From contig JABUKB010000002.1 in the NCBI GenBank assembly GCA_014595895.1, positions 222,868 to 286,867 of the forward strand: a stretch of DNA of 64,000 nucleotides. The letters run 5' to 3'. The notes beneath the pieces are model-generated. The model was not told where the DNA came from and did no database searches. It saw only the letters and a list, made by a program, of their open reading frames with translations. The stretch is from Lysinibacillus odysseyi (GTDB lineage: Bacteria; Bacillota; Bacilli; Bacillales_A; Planococcaceae). The position numbers and the translations under genes were made by a program. This document shows positions 40,970 through 48,935 of this stretch, piece after piece. How positions within the stretch are numbered: position 1 is the first letter of the stretch; each line of letters opens with the position of its first letter.

Positions 40970-42140
40970 TCACAATCTCCCCCTTTGCGTTTAGTAACTG
41001 CGCTTTGTCCCCTGAATTCAGCCAAATGGGTTTAGTTGTCCACTTTAAGGTAATATTTGTCTCTTGAGCATCTGGTCCGCTCGATACTTGAATAGACTTC
41101 CCGGGCTGTATTGTAATATTCGGAAATTGAAATACTTGATTCCCTTCGATTGACACGAGCTGCCAACCATTTATATTCACTGCTTCGGCTCCGCTATTTT
41201 GAATCGTCACAAGCTCCTTGTGTAAATCTTTTGCTACGATTTCTACATTGCCTGTTGTTTTAGGTAGTGCAACAGAGCTTGTCGCCCCTATACCTGTCCA
41301 CTCTTTTGCCTGGATATCATACTCTACCCCGTCAGTCACCACAACAATATTCCCTGCTTCCGCGGTTCCGTAAATCTTGCTCCCTGCTTGCTTTAATGAT
41401 TCAATAACTTCAAAATGCGGATGACCGTATTTATTATCCTGCCCATAGCTTAAAATCGCCGCTTCCGGGTTCACTGCTTCGATAAATGCCGGTGAGCTGC
41501 TCGTATTGGAACCGTGGTGCCCTGATTTCAAAATAGTCGCCTGAACATTTTGCGTTTGCATTAGTTCTTGCTCCATATCAATCCCTGCATCCCCGGTTAA
41601 TAAAAAGGACACATCTCCATATGTAACCTTCAGCACGATAGAAGCTTCATTATTATCGGAGGCTTCCTTGTTAGAGCTTAGTACCTGAATATCTACATCA
41701 GAATCCAGTGATATTTTTTCCCCGGCTTTCGGTACGATATACGGAATATTTTTATCCGCTATTAAAGTGATCATTTCTTCATAGGTTTGCGAGGTGTGCA
41801 CTTTTCCGGAGTCGATAAAATTTTTAATGGAAATGGAATTTAACACCGATACTAAACCACCAATATGGTCTGCATCGGGGTGGGTCGCTACTACATATTC
41901 CAAGCGTTCTACACCTTGGTTCCGTAGGTATTCTACGACATTTTCCCCCTCCCCTTTCATCCCGCCATCAATTAGCATAAATTTACCATTCGGTGTTTCC
42001 AGCAGAATAGAATCTCCCTGTCCTACATTTAAAAAATGCACATACATGTCATCGCCTGCAGTAGCTGGGGATGGTTGAATGGTGATATTAGTACAGCCCG
42101 CAAGCAATGTTGCAATAAGTATAAACAATAATTTCTTCAT
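40956..42140 (-). CDS. Secreted metallo-beta-lactamase-fold lipoprotein with lamin-tail domain
   Basis: 394 residues. Lipoprotein signal with lipobox LLAGC near residue 15. The metallo-beta-lactamase domain (about 28-265) has FLNVGQGDSILLETPNGKFMLIDGG, the metal motif ATHPDADHIGGL near 100-111, and LKSGHHGSNTSS; it resembles the C-terminal hydrolase part of ComEC. The C-terminal domain (about 295-394; LVTIQNSGAEAVNINGWQLVSIEGNQVFQFPNITIQPGKSI) is a lamin-tail/LTD fold, common in extracellular nucleases. Likely an extracellular nuclease or phosphodiesterase; the substrate is unproven. Divergent from alkaline phosphatase, suggesting joint phosphate or nucleotide scavenging. Confidence 0.85.
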   Translation of the reverse strand: MKKLLFILIATLLAGCTNITIQPSPATAGDDMYVHFLNVGQGDSILLETPNGKFMLIDGGMKGEGENVVEYLRNQGVERLEYVVATHPDADHIGGLVSVLNSISIKNFIDSGKVHTSQTYEEMITLIADKNIPYIVPKAGEKISLDSDVDIQVLSSNKEASDNNEASIVLKVTYGDVSFLLTGDAGIDMEQELMQTQNVQATILKSGHHGSNTSSSPAFIEAVNPEAAILSYGQDNKYGHPHFEVIESLKQAGSKIYGTAEAGNIVVVTDGVEYDIQAKEWTGIGATSSVALPKTTGNVEIVAKDLHKELVTIQNSGAEAVNINGWQLVSIEGNQVFQFPNITIQPGKSIQVSSGPDAQETNITLKWTTKPIWLNSGDKAQLLNAKGEIVSEFE

Positions 42141-42335
42141 GATGATTTTCCTTTTTCTTTTTATTGTACCTTACTATTCCCTTTTTTTCTTACTAGCAAC
42201 TTGTAAAGTTATTGTAATATATCTTCTATTTACAATTTTTAATAAAAATATATGCTATCTAAATATAAACTTCATAAAGATAGATTATATTTAATACTGG
42301 CAAGATTAATTATTTTACTTTAGGAGGGTTTACCA

Positions 42336-43991
42336 ATGAATAAATGGGTTAAATCAATGAGTGCACTTACTTTAGCAGGAGCCTTTACTGCCTCCGCTGT
42401 TGTCCCTACATTTACAGCAGAGCAACCAGTCAAGGAACAACTAGTTAAAGACGAAAAGAAACCAACGAATGTTATTATGTTAGTAATGGATGGTTCTAGC
42501 GACAATGTTTCTACACTATCCCGTTGGTATACAGGGAAACCATTAGCTCTTGATTCAATTTTAACAGGCGGTGTCCGTACATATTCAGCTGAATCAGCGA
42601 TTACAGATTCAGCTCCAGCAGCAACAGCCTTAGCGACTGGATTCAAGTCAAACTCTGGCTATGTAGGTGTTCTTCCTTCTAAAATTACGATGCCTGGTGT
42701 AGAAGGAAACGAAGCAGATGCCTTTAAACCAGTAGCAAATGTACTAGAGGGTGCAAAATTGCAAGGTAAGGCAACTGGCATTATTTCTACAGCAGAAATC
42801 CAACATGCTACTCCTGCTGGTTTCTCATCTCATGCAACAAAACGCAGCAACTATGATGATATTGGAGAACAACAAGTGTATCAAGGCATGGATGTTGTAC
42901 TAGGTGGAGGCTTCAATTCATTAAAAGATACGCGTAAAGATGGGGAAGATTTAGTCGAAGTAATCGAAAATAACGGTTATGAATTAGTGCAAACACGCGA
43001 TGAACTACTCAATGCAGATGGCGATAAACTATGGGGTTCCTTCGCACCAAGTGATTTAGCATACGAATTTGACCGTACAACGACAAAACCTGAACAGCCA
43101 TCTTTAGCTGAAATGACAAGTAAAGCAATCAATACATTAAGCAAAGATGAAGATGGCTTTTTCTTAATGGTAGAAGGCAGTAAAATTGACTGGGCAGCTC
43201 ATGCCAATGACACAATCGGTATGATTAGCGACTTTTTATCATTTGACAAGGCAGTCGCTGAAGCACTAGATTTCGCTGAAAAAGACGGCAATACATTAGT
43301 AATCGCAGTAACTGACCATGGAAACAGCGGGATTACAATCGGTAATTCAAACACAACAAGCGGCTATGACAAAATGGATATCTCAGAATATATCAATCCA
43401 TTAAAAGAAGCCAAATTAACTGTGGAAGGTGCCCTTAGCTTATTAAAAGAAGACCGTTCCAACTTAGAGGAAGTAGCAGGTTATTATGGCTTAAATAATT
43501 TAACAACGGAAGAACGCCAAGCTTTAACGAGCTCTAAAAACATTGGCGGTACACTCGCTCAATTATTAGCTAACCGTGCAAATATTGGTTATACAACTGG
43601 CGGACATACAGGTGATGATGTATTCCTTTACTCTTATGGTCCAAATAAAGTAACAGGTCTTGTAGACAATACAGATCTAGCAAAATCTATGGCTGACTTC
43701 ATGGATATTGATCTGGAGCACACAACAGCTACCTTATTCAATGATGCTGAGGAGGCCCTAGGAAAGAAAGGTTTCGAAGTATCAATTGACAAAACTGACG
43801 CGAATAACCCGAAACTAATCGTTAAAAAAGGGAACCGTGAATATATTCTAGAAGAAAACAAAAATACTGTCACAAAGAAAACAACATTAGGAAAGCGTAC
43901 ACTAACAGCGACAAAAGAATTCGATTCTATTCACTTCTATAACGATCAAGCATTCTATGTGTCTGATGCGGTTTTAAAATATATTAAATAA
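42336..43991 (+). CDS. Alkaline phosphatase (PhoA family)
   Basis: 551 residues with an export signal (MNKWVKSMSALTLAGAFTASA). Core motifs: VIMLVMDGSS (metal Asp), ESAITDSAPAATALATG with the catalytic serine near residue 90, GIISTAEIQHATPAGFSSH, VEGSKIDWAAHANDT, TDHGNS and GGHTGDDV. A C-terminal extension of about 90 residues after the last metal motif probably aids surface retention or folding. TAGGAGGG precedes the ATG. Releases phosphate from external esters; PhoP control is plausible but the upstream sequence is only suggestive. Confidence 0.93.
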   Translation: MNKWVKSMSALTLAGAFTASAVVPTFTAEQPVKEQLVKDEKKPTNVIMLVMDGSSDNVSTLSRWYTGKPLALDSILTGGVRTYSAESAITDSAPAATALATGFKSNSGYVGVLPSKITMPGVEGNEADAFKPVANVLEGAKLQGKATGIISTAEIQHATPAGFSSHATKRSNYDDIGEQQVYQGMDVVLGGGFNSLKDTRKDGEDLVEVIENNGYELVQTRDELLNADGDKLWGSFAPSDLAYEFDRTTTKPEQPSLAEMTSKAINTLSKDEDGFFLMVEGSKIDWAAHANDTIGMISDFLSFDKAVAEALDFAEKDGNTLVIAVTDHGNSGITIGNSNTTSGYDKMDISEYINPLKEAKLTVEGALSLLKEDRSNLEEVAGYYGLNNLTTEERQALTSSKNIGGTLAQLLANRANIGYTTGGHTGDDVFLYSYGPNKVTGLVDNTDLAKSMADFMDIDLEHTTATLFNDAEEALGKKGFEVSIDKTDANNPKLIVKKGNREYILEENKNTVTKKTTLGKRTLTATKEFDSIHFYNDQAFYVSDAVLKYIK

Positions 43992-43999
43992 TACAAGAA

Positions 44000-44155
44000 A
44001 AGGGGGCGTTCAAAAAGTAAAAACTTTTTGAACGCCCCTCTTCTAGTTGTTAATTATCCCTTAGAAAGTATTGCTCCTGCGGTGGTCGCATCAAAATACC
44101 ACCATCCTCGTCGCAAAGGTTCCGTCTCAAAATGACTTTTCAGACGGTCCCTTTT
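44000..44155 (-). repeat. Inverted repeat pair, right copy, with terminator module
   Basis: Reverse complement of the element at 39690-39818: terminator hairpin GGGGCGTTCAAAAAGT/ACTTTTTGAACGCCCC (44004-44037), the GCTCCTGCGGTGGTCGC block and the GTCTCAAAATGACTTTTCAGACGG block. About 20 extra bases (near 44090-44110) are absent from the left copy. Base differences in the terminator are compensatory (GTG/CAC versus GCG/CGC), so both arms changed together. Confidence 0.8.
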
Positions 44156-44158
44156 TTA

Positions 44159-45661
44159 CTATTGATATAGCTCATTTAAAATGGCAATTTTCTTTTGGAT
44201 TGCTTCTTCAAATGTCATAATATAGGCAGCCGGATCTTTTGGGTTGTGGAACTGTGTAATTTTTCCTGTTTCCGGATGGACAAATTTAGACGAAGCCCCG
44301 CAACCAATACCTAAAATCGTCTGCACCTCTTCCATAATCACAATATTGTAGATCGATTCCTCCCCCGGTTTACAATAGCCGACATTTTCTAAATTGCCTA
44401 AGATATTTTTCTGACGGTATAAGTAGTAAGGCACATAGCCATTTTCTTGTGTCCAATCTGAAGCCATTTGCATCATTTCTGCCACCGTATCACGGTCTGC
44501 CACTTTATATTTATCCTTATTGCGTGTCATTTCGGATGCACGTTTAAAACTTAGCGTATGCACTGTCAGAGATTCTGGCTGCATTTTCGCTGATTCATCT
44601 AATGAATGCTGGAATTCTTCTATCCCTTCATTTGGCAAGCCGATAATTAAATCCATATTAATATTGTTCATCCCCATATTGCGGGACAGCCAGAATTTAT
44701 CTACCGTTTCTTCCACGGTATGATGACGGCCGATTGCTTTGAGTGTTTCTTGTGTATAGCTTTGCGGATTCACGGAAATACGATCAATCCCCCACTTTTT
44801 CAGTACTTCTATTTTTTCAGGAGTAATAGTATCTGGGCGACCTGCCTCTACCGTAATTTCGCGAATCGATTCTTTATTGGGGAATGATTCAAACATTGTT
44901 TGATACAAAGCATCCATTTCATGTGCTTCAATGGATGTCGGAGTACCCCCGCCCCAATAAATCGATGTAATGCGCATATTTTTTTCCGTCAGCCATTTGC
45001 CAAGCTCGCGCAGCTCAATATGCAATCCATCAATAAACTTCTCTACACGTCCTGCTTTTCGGTTGGACTGAATGGCGTAGGCTGGGAATGTACAGTAAGC
45101 ACACATCGTTGGACAAAACGGCACACCTATATAAATGGAAATTTCACGTCCGATCTCCTCTAAATCTGGAATGACTTCTAATTGGCGTGCTACAATTTCT
45201 TTCAGTAAATTGATTTTCAGGTCTGATAATCGGAAATCCGTTTTTAGCTTTTCAAATATTTCCGCCTCCGATAAGCCTTCCTTCCGAAATTTATGATAGA
45301 GCTTTGTCGGGCGCACACCTGTTAAAATCCCCCATTGCTGCGTCATTCCTGTATATTGCTCGAGCGCATCTAGCATGACATGCGATAATGCACGCTTCAA
45401 ACGAATATTTTGCTCTTTTTCTGTCCCTTCTGTCTTGTAGCCAATGGTATAATGACTATGATAGGTTTGCCCTTCTACCACTAATTCAGCCGACGTAGTA
45501 ATCGTATAGTCCGCGGCAATGGCATGTTCAAAATGCATCGTCATATTAGCACCTTCTTGCGTCAGCTGAATCACCGAATCCTCATAAAATAAATTAGCAA
45601 TATGATTTAAGACACGAGTCCAATCTTCTTTATATTGTTGTGGTATATAGATCGTTTTCAT
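44159..45661 (-). CDS. hemZ: Radical SAM coproporphyrinogen dehydrogenase-like protein HemZ
   Basis: 500 residues. N-terminal region of about 170 residues, then a radical SAM domain with VPFCPTMCAYCTFPAYA (CxxxCxxC) near residue 180, WGGGTPTS, EAGRPDT and NMDLIIGLPNE. Length and sequence agree with Bacillus HemZ, the oxygen-independent coproporphyrinogen-III oxidase-like enzyme; whether it makes protoporphyrinogen or serves haem transfer is debated. ATG 45661 follows TGGAGA. Its stop abuts the right repeat copy. Confidence 0.93.
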   Translation of the reverse strand: MKTIYIPQQYKEDWTRVLNHIANLFYEDSVIQLTQEGANMTMHFEHAIAADYTITTSAELVVEGQTYHSHYTIGYKTEGTEKEQNIRLKRALSHVMLDALEQYTGMTQQWGILTGVRPTKLYHKFRKEGLSEAEIFEKLKTDFRLSDLKINLLKEIVARQLEVIPDLEEIGREISIYIGVPFCPTMCAYCTFPAYAIQSNRKAGRVEKFIDGLHIELRELGKWLTEKNMRITSIYWGGGTPTSIEAHEMDALYQTMFESFPNKESIREITVEAGRPDTITPEKIEVLKKWGIDRISVNPQSYTQETLKAIGRHHTVEETVDKFWLSRNMGMNNINMDLIIGLPNEGIEEFQHSLDESAKMQPESLTVHTLSFKRASEMTRNKDKYKVADRDTVAEMMQMASDWTQENGYVPYYLYRQKNILGNLENVGYCKPGEESIYNIVIMEEVQTILGIGCGASSKFVHPETGKITQFHNPKDPAAYIMTFEEAIQKKIAILNELYQ

Positions 45662-46043
45662 TTTTATTCTCCACTTTCATTTAAATTCATCTATTTATTT
45701 CGTTCCTTATTGATTCCATTATCCCTTAGCCTACTACCCTTTACATTCGGCTTTGTGTCCATGCACAAAAATGCTTGCCAGAGGCTTCCCTTTTTCTAGC
45801 TAGTGTTTGTACATCCGCTGAAAAAGCAAAACATCTTATCTATTGTATCAAAAATTGCTCCTATTGATAGAGAAGAATGTGCTGGTAAAACTTTATATTG
45901 TTTCACCTTACATTAACCATTTATTAACATTATTGTTCTATAGTTAGAATAGTTCAAAGGCATTGTCATATGATAAGGGGCATACATTTGCTGAGACATA
46001 TATCGGTTCAAAATTTTATATTAATAATAAAGGAGTGTTGACG
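45662..46043. other. Intergenic region without recognisable gene
   Basis: About 380 bp between divergent hemZ and the hypothetical gene at 46044. No ORF with a ribosome site, no tRNA and no repeat shared with the rest of the window was found. It must hold both promoters; I could not pick a convincing one. Confidence 0.5.
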
Positions 46044-46424
46044 TTGGTCAGAATATTATCGTTTCCCGAAATTCCGTTTGAAAGCATTTTAAACGAGGTA
46101 GTGCTGTCTTTCCACAATTTTGATTTAGCTAGATGCGATGAGCGGACTTTTTACATTTCCATCTCTATAGCGAGCAAGCAACAGAAAGTCATTGGTGATT
46201 TAATCTTTTTAACGGATAAGCAGGATTTATACGGAGCGATTTCTTTAAATGAAAAATATGATGAGGTTCGCGCATTTTTCAAAAAGCTTTTCGACTATGA
46301 TTTGCTTTATTCTGATGAGCTAGCAATCGCCCATGCCGTTCGCAAGTTCCCGCAATTTAAAAAATCCTTGCAACAGTATGCCGTTCAGTATCCTAAAAAT
46401 GTGCAGTCGAAATTCTTTCATTAA
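46044..46424 (+). CDS. Hypothetical cytoplasmic protein
   Basis: 126 residues starting MVRILSFPEIPFESILNEVV; alpha/beta appearance, no membrane segment, basic tail (YPKNVQSKFFH). TTG 46044 has AAAGGAG at eight bases; the open frame extends 27 codons upstream without support. Followed by a terminator. I do not recognise the family. Confidence 0.65.
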   Translation: MVRILSFPEIPFESILNEVVLSFHNFDLARCDERTFYISISIASKQQKVIGDLIFLTDKQDLYGAISLNEKYDEVRAFFKKLFDYDLLYSDELAIAHAVRKFPQFKKSLQQYAVQYPKNVQSKFFH

Positions 46425-46425
46425 A

Positions 46426-46461
46426 AAAGGAACACACATGACAAGTGCGTTCCTCCCTTTT
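46426..46461. terminator. Bidirectional terminator before yheA
   Basis: AAGGAACACAC / GTGCGTTCCTT-type hairpin with A-run on the left and T-run on the right, between convergent genes. Confidence 0.7.
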
Positions 46462-46802
46462 TATAGACCTTCGTATAGTGATTGAATAGGCTCTACTAAC
46501 ATACGATTTGCTTCTTCCAGCACTGTGCTCATTGCCATTTCAGCTTCTAGCATTGCCAAGATTTTTGGGTTTTGCTGAGCTAATTGAGCAGCCTTTTGCA
46601 AATAATTATACTCATCTTCTAATAATTCTTCGCCTGCTACTTGCTTTTGCTGTAACTTCTTTTGAATATCGCGGAAGTTTGTGAAAAGCTGGCGTGCTTC
46701 TTCATCACTTTTTACTGCCGCTACTGTCTCTTCAAGTGCTTTAAACTCATCTGTCTCACGGAAAAATGGCTGTAGCTTGCTAATCTCATTGTAGATTGTC
46801 AT
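46461..46802 (-). CDS. yheA: YlbF/YmcA-family protein YheA
   Basis: 113 residues, wholly helical, with the family pattern (REIS-type N-terminus, ARQLFTNFRDIQKKLQQKQ, EYNYLQKAAQLAQQNPKILAML). Relatives YlbF and YmcA join the Y-complex that acts with RNase Y; YheA itself is uncharacterised. yheB follows upstream on the same strand, 23 bp away, as in B. subtilis. Confidence 0.9.
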   Translation of the reverse strand: MTIYNEISKLQPFFRETDEFKALEETVAAVKSDEEARQLFTNFRDIQKKLQQKQVAGEELLEDEYNYLQKAAQLAQQNPKILAMLEAEMAMSTVLEEANRMLVEPIQSLYEGL

Positions 46803-46825
46803 AAATAAGTCCTACTCTCTATAAT

Positions 46826-47971
46826 TTAGTTCGTCCAATAGACGATAAGCGCTTGTATAACACCGACCAATCCACCAATAATACCGCCCAACCATGTGAT
46901 CATGCGTAATTCTCGGCTAATAATGCCTAGTACAAGTTCTTCAAGTTTTGCAATAGGGAACGAATCCACTTGTTCACGCACTACCTCTGCTAAGTGTAAA
47001 CGTTGCAGTAAATCTTCAATTTTATGTTCAGCCTCTGTAAAAATTTTATCTGTTACTTTTGGTAATAGCTCGTGCTTTGCCCAGTCATTCCCTTGAGGCC
47101 AATAATATGAAATTGTCTGATCCAAACGGTCATCGATAGCTAGCTGCGTTTTTGCATATTGTTGAATGCTCTCCTCAATGGTATCAAAGTTTACGTCTTT
47201 CATAAAGTCCATTGCCGGACGCGCTTTCACTTTTTCCCATTCATTTGAAAAAATTCGCAGTAACAAGGCTTCTGTTCCTGGGGCTTGGAAAAACTTCACT
47301 AGCTCCTTTTGGACTTTTTCTACAATAGACATTGAATCGCCGAAAAGCATTTGCACCATGCCGCCAAACGAACCCTTTGTTGCTAAAAAGTCATCAAGCA
47401 TATTTTTAATAGCCAATGATCCTTCAGGAGATAAAAAATACGTTTCTCCTTTTTTCAAAATTTGCGCAACAGCCTCTTCTACCTTTTTGTCTAGTACCGG
47501 CTCTAAATCTGTCGGTAATAATTGTTGAATTGTTTTTGCAGACAGTGTATTTTTGACATTTTCAATCTGGCTATGGATGAGTTCATCTACTTTTTGCTGT
47601 GCTGTTTGCGGTAAATGTCCAAATCCAGCAACCTCTAGCCAATCCTTCAGTGTTTTATCATTTAAAAAGATTTCCTGCTCTACTTTTGCTTGGGCAAAAT
47701 TTAGCACTTGCTGACGTACGTCAGGTGACAGGAACTTTTTTTTAATCGTAGTAGGGGTCAATAAATAATCCGTGACTGTTTTCCCTAACTGTATAGCGAG
47801 CAGATCACGCCGTTTCGGAATGAGCCCGGGCGTTAAAGGTAAACGCCATTTCATAAAGTAAATTGGTTTAAACGGACGAAACAGCATTTTAATGGCCATA
47901 AAGTTTGTAGCTGCTCCGACGACAGCACCGACAACAGCCAGTAATAGCAGTAATCCCCAAAGACTATCCAT
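46826..47971 (-). CDS. yheB: DUF445 membrane protein YheB
   Basis: 381 residues. N-terminal helix with GAATNFMAIKMLFRPFKP and GLIPKRRDLLAIQLGKTVTDYLLT, a long helical middle, and a C-terminal membrane helix (WLGGIIGGLVGVIQALIVYW). This is the DUF445/YheB architecture of unknown function. ATG 47971 follows GAGAGG; five upstream codons of the open frame are unsupported. Confidence 0.92.
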   Translation of the reverse strand: MDSLWGLLLLLAVVGAVVGAATNFMAIKMLFRPFKPIYFMKWRLPLTPGLIPKRRDLLAIQLGKTVTDYLLTPTTIKKKFLSPDVRQQVLNFAQAKVEQEIFLNDKTLKDWLEVAGFGHLPQTAQQKVDELIHSQIENVKNTLSAKTIQQLLPTDLEPVLDKKVEEAVAQILKKGETYFLSPEGSLAIKNMLDDFLATKGSFGGMVQMLFGDSMSIVEKVQKELVKFFQAPGTEALLLRIFSNEWEKVKARPAMDFMKDVNFDTIEESIQQYAKTQLAIDDRLDQTISYYWPQGNDWAKHELLPKVTDKIFTEAEHKIEDLLQRLHLAEVVREQVDSFPIAKLEELVLGIISRELRMITWLGGIIGGLVGVIQALIVYWTN

Positions 47972-48134
47972 GTTGCATCCTCTCATTTCTATATCAACTA
48001 TTGTTATTATACCACCGACAAGGAAAAAAATAGCTTATTCTATTAAGCCTGGGTGAATTCATGACATTTGGAGCAAGTTAAACGTTGCATCCGATTAACT
48101 ATATAAAGTACGATTAAAGGGGGAGGTCGGTTTC

Positions 48135-48344
48135 ATGATTCAACATTTTAGTTTTAAACCTTTATATGAAAATACACAATTACCAGGATGGGCACTATCT
48201 TTTTTCTATAAACAGCAACGTTACCAAGCTGAGTATAAGAAGGACGGGGGCATTACTTTCATCGGCAACAAACCTACAAGCGAAGATTTAGCTGTCATCG
48301 AAAAGATGATTCATGAGCTTATGCTTTTCCATGTGTACGACTGA
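48135..48344 (+). CDS. yheE: DUF5342 protein YheE
   Basis: 69 residues (FSFKPLYENTQLPGWALSFFYKQQRYQAEYKKDGGI). Length and sequence fit the YheE family of Bacillales, function unknown. GGGGGAGG precedes the ATG. It sits beside yheA and yheB as expected from B. subtilis. Confidence 0.82.
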   Translation: MIQHFSFKPLYENTQLPGWALSFFYKQQRYQAEYKKDGGITFIGNKPTSEDLAVIEKMIHELMLFHVYD

Positions 48345-48349
48345 TTGAA

Positions 48350-48388
48350 CAATCGTCTCTTACTAATAAGAGGCGATTATTTTTTTGC
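48350..48388 (+). terminator. Terminator of yheE
   Basis: AATCGTCTCTTA / TAAGAGGCGATT stem followed by seven T. Confidence 0.85.
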
Positions 48389-48495
48389 TCCAATGACCTG
48401 CAATAATAGACAACAATATTAATATTTATAAATAGACAGAAAGTAACAGACTGCGTTATACTTAAAACTATAACGTGATGGTTTGAGGTGATATT

Positions 48496-48896
48496 TTGGG
48501 AACGAGAAACTAAAAATAGGCGAGCTGGCGGCAGCTACACAGGTCACAAAGCGAACAATTGACTACTATACGAATCTTGGGCTATTACAAGTAGAGCGTT
48601 CTGCATCCAATTATCGCTATTATGACCATTCGATGATTGAACGTATTCATTGGATCGAAGAACAAAAACGCCAAGGCAAATGCTTAGATGAAATCCATTG
48701 CCTGTTGCAAGCTGATACATACATCGAAAAGGAAATCGATATTCAAGAAATTCGACTGCAAATGAAAAAGCTCGAAAAAGATGTAGCTCAGCTAATGGAA
48801 CAGATGGACGACAACGAGAAACGGCGCTTAAAGAAAAAGGTGTCACCGGAGGGTGTGGCACTTATGCAATCACTATTATTACTTTTAAATCACTAG
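48496..48896 (+). CDS. MerR-family regulator, start region frameshifted
   Basis: From 48501 the frame encodes NEKLKIGELAAATQVTKRTIDYYTNLGLL..., a classical MerR helix-turn-helix, then a coiled-coil dimerisation helix to residue about 130. The only good start is the TTG at 48496 with GAGGTG five bases upstream. That TTG is in another frame and meets TAA after five codons (TTG GGA ACG AGA AAC TAA). One extra G in the GGG run would join start and protein. The next in-frame ATG, at 48633, would delete the whole DNA-binding region. Its stop codon overlaps the AGGAGG of the CorC gene behind it, so the two genes form an operon. It corresponds by position to yhdQ-like MerR genes next to yhdP. Natural mutation, assembly error or recoding cannot be separated here. 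Confidence 0.6.
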
Positions 48897-48935
48897 GAGG
48901 TGAACGTTCTGCTCCGTGAGTAGAACGACTATTTG
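48895..48935 (+). promoter_or_regulatory. Hairpin between Shine-Dalgarno and TTG start of CorC gene 1
   Basis: AGGAGG at 48895-48900 and the TTG start at 48933 are 32 bases apart. Between them 48905-48927 forms a 10-bp stem (one G-U pair) with a CGT loop. Folding it away leaves nine bases between AGGAGG and TTG, the normal spacing. A short GTG...TAG mini-ORF (48900-48923) also lies here. Confidence 0.7.

Noticed and set aside
48496..48503. Programmed -1 frameshift at T TTG GGA in the MerR gene
   Set aside because: Formally matches a slippery heptamer, but slippage at the initiator codon without a downstream stimulator is implausible; a one-base deletion or sequencing error is simpler.
48905..48927. 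DNA operator for the MerR protein instead of an RNA hairpin
   Set aside because: The dyad is symmetric enough, but it lies downstream of the MerR gene inside the operon with no promoter elements around it, and the second CorC gene has a different sequence in the same position.
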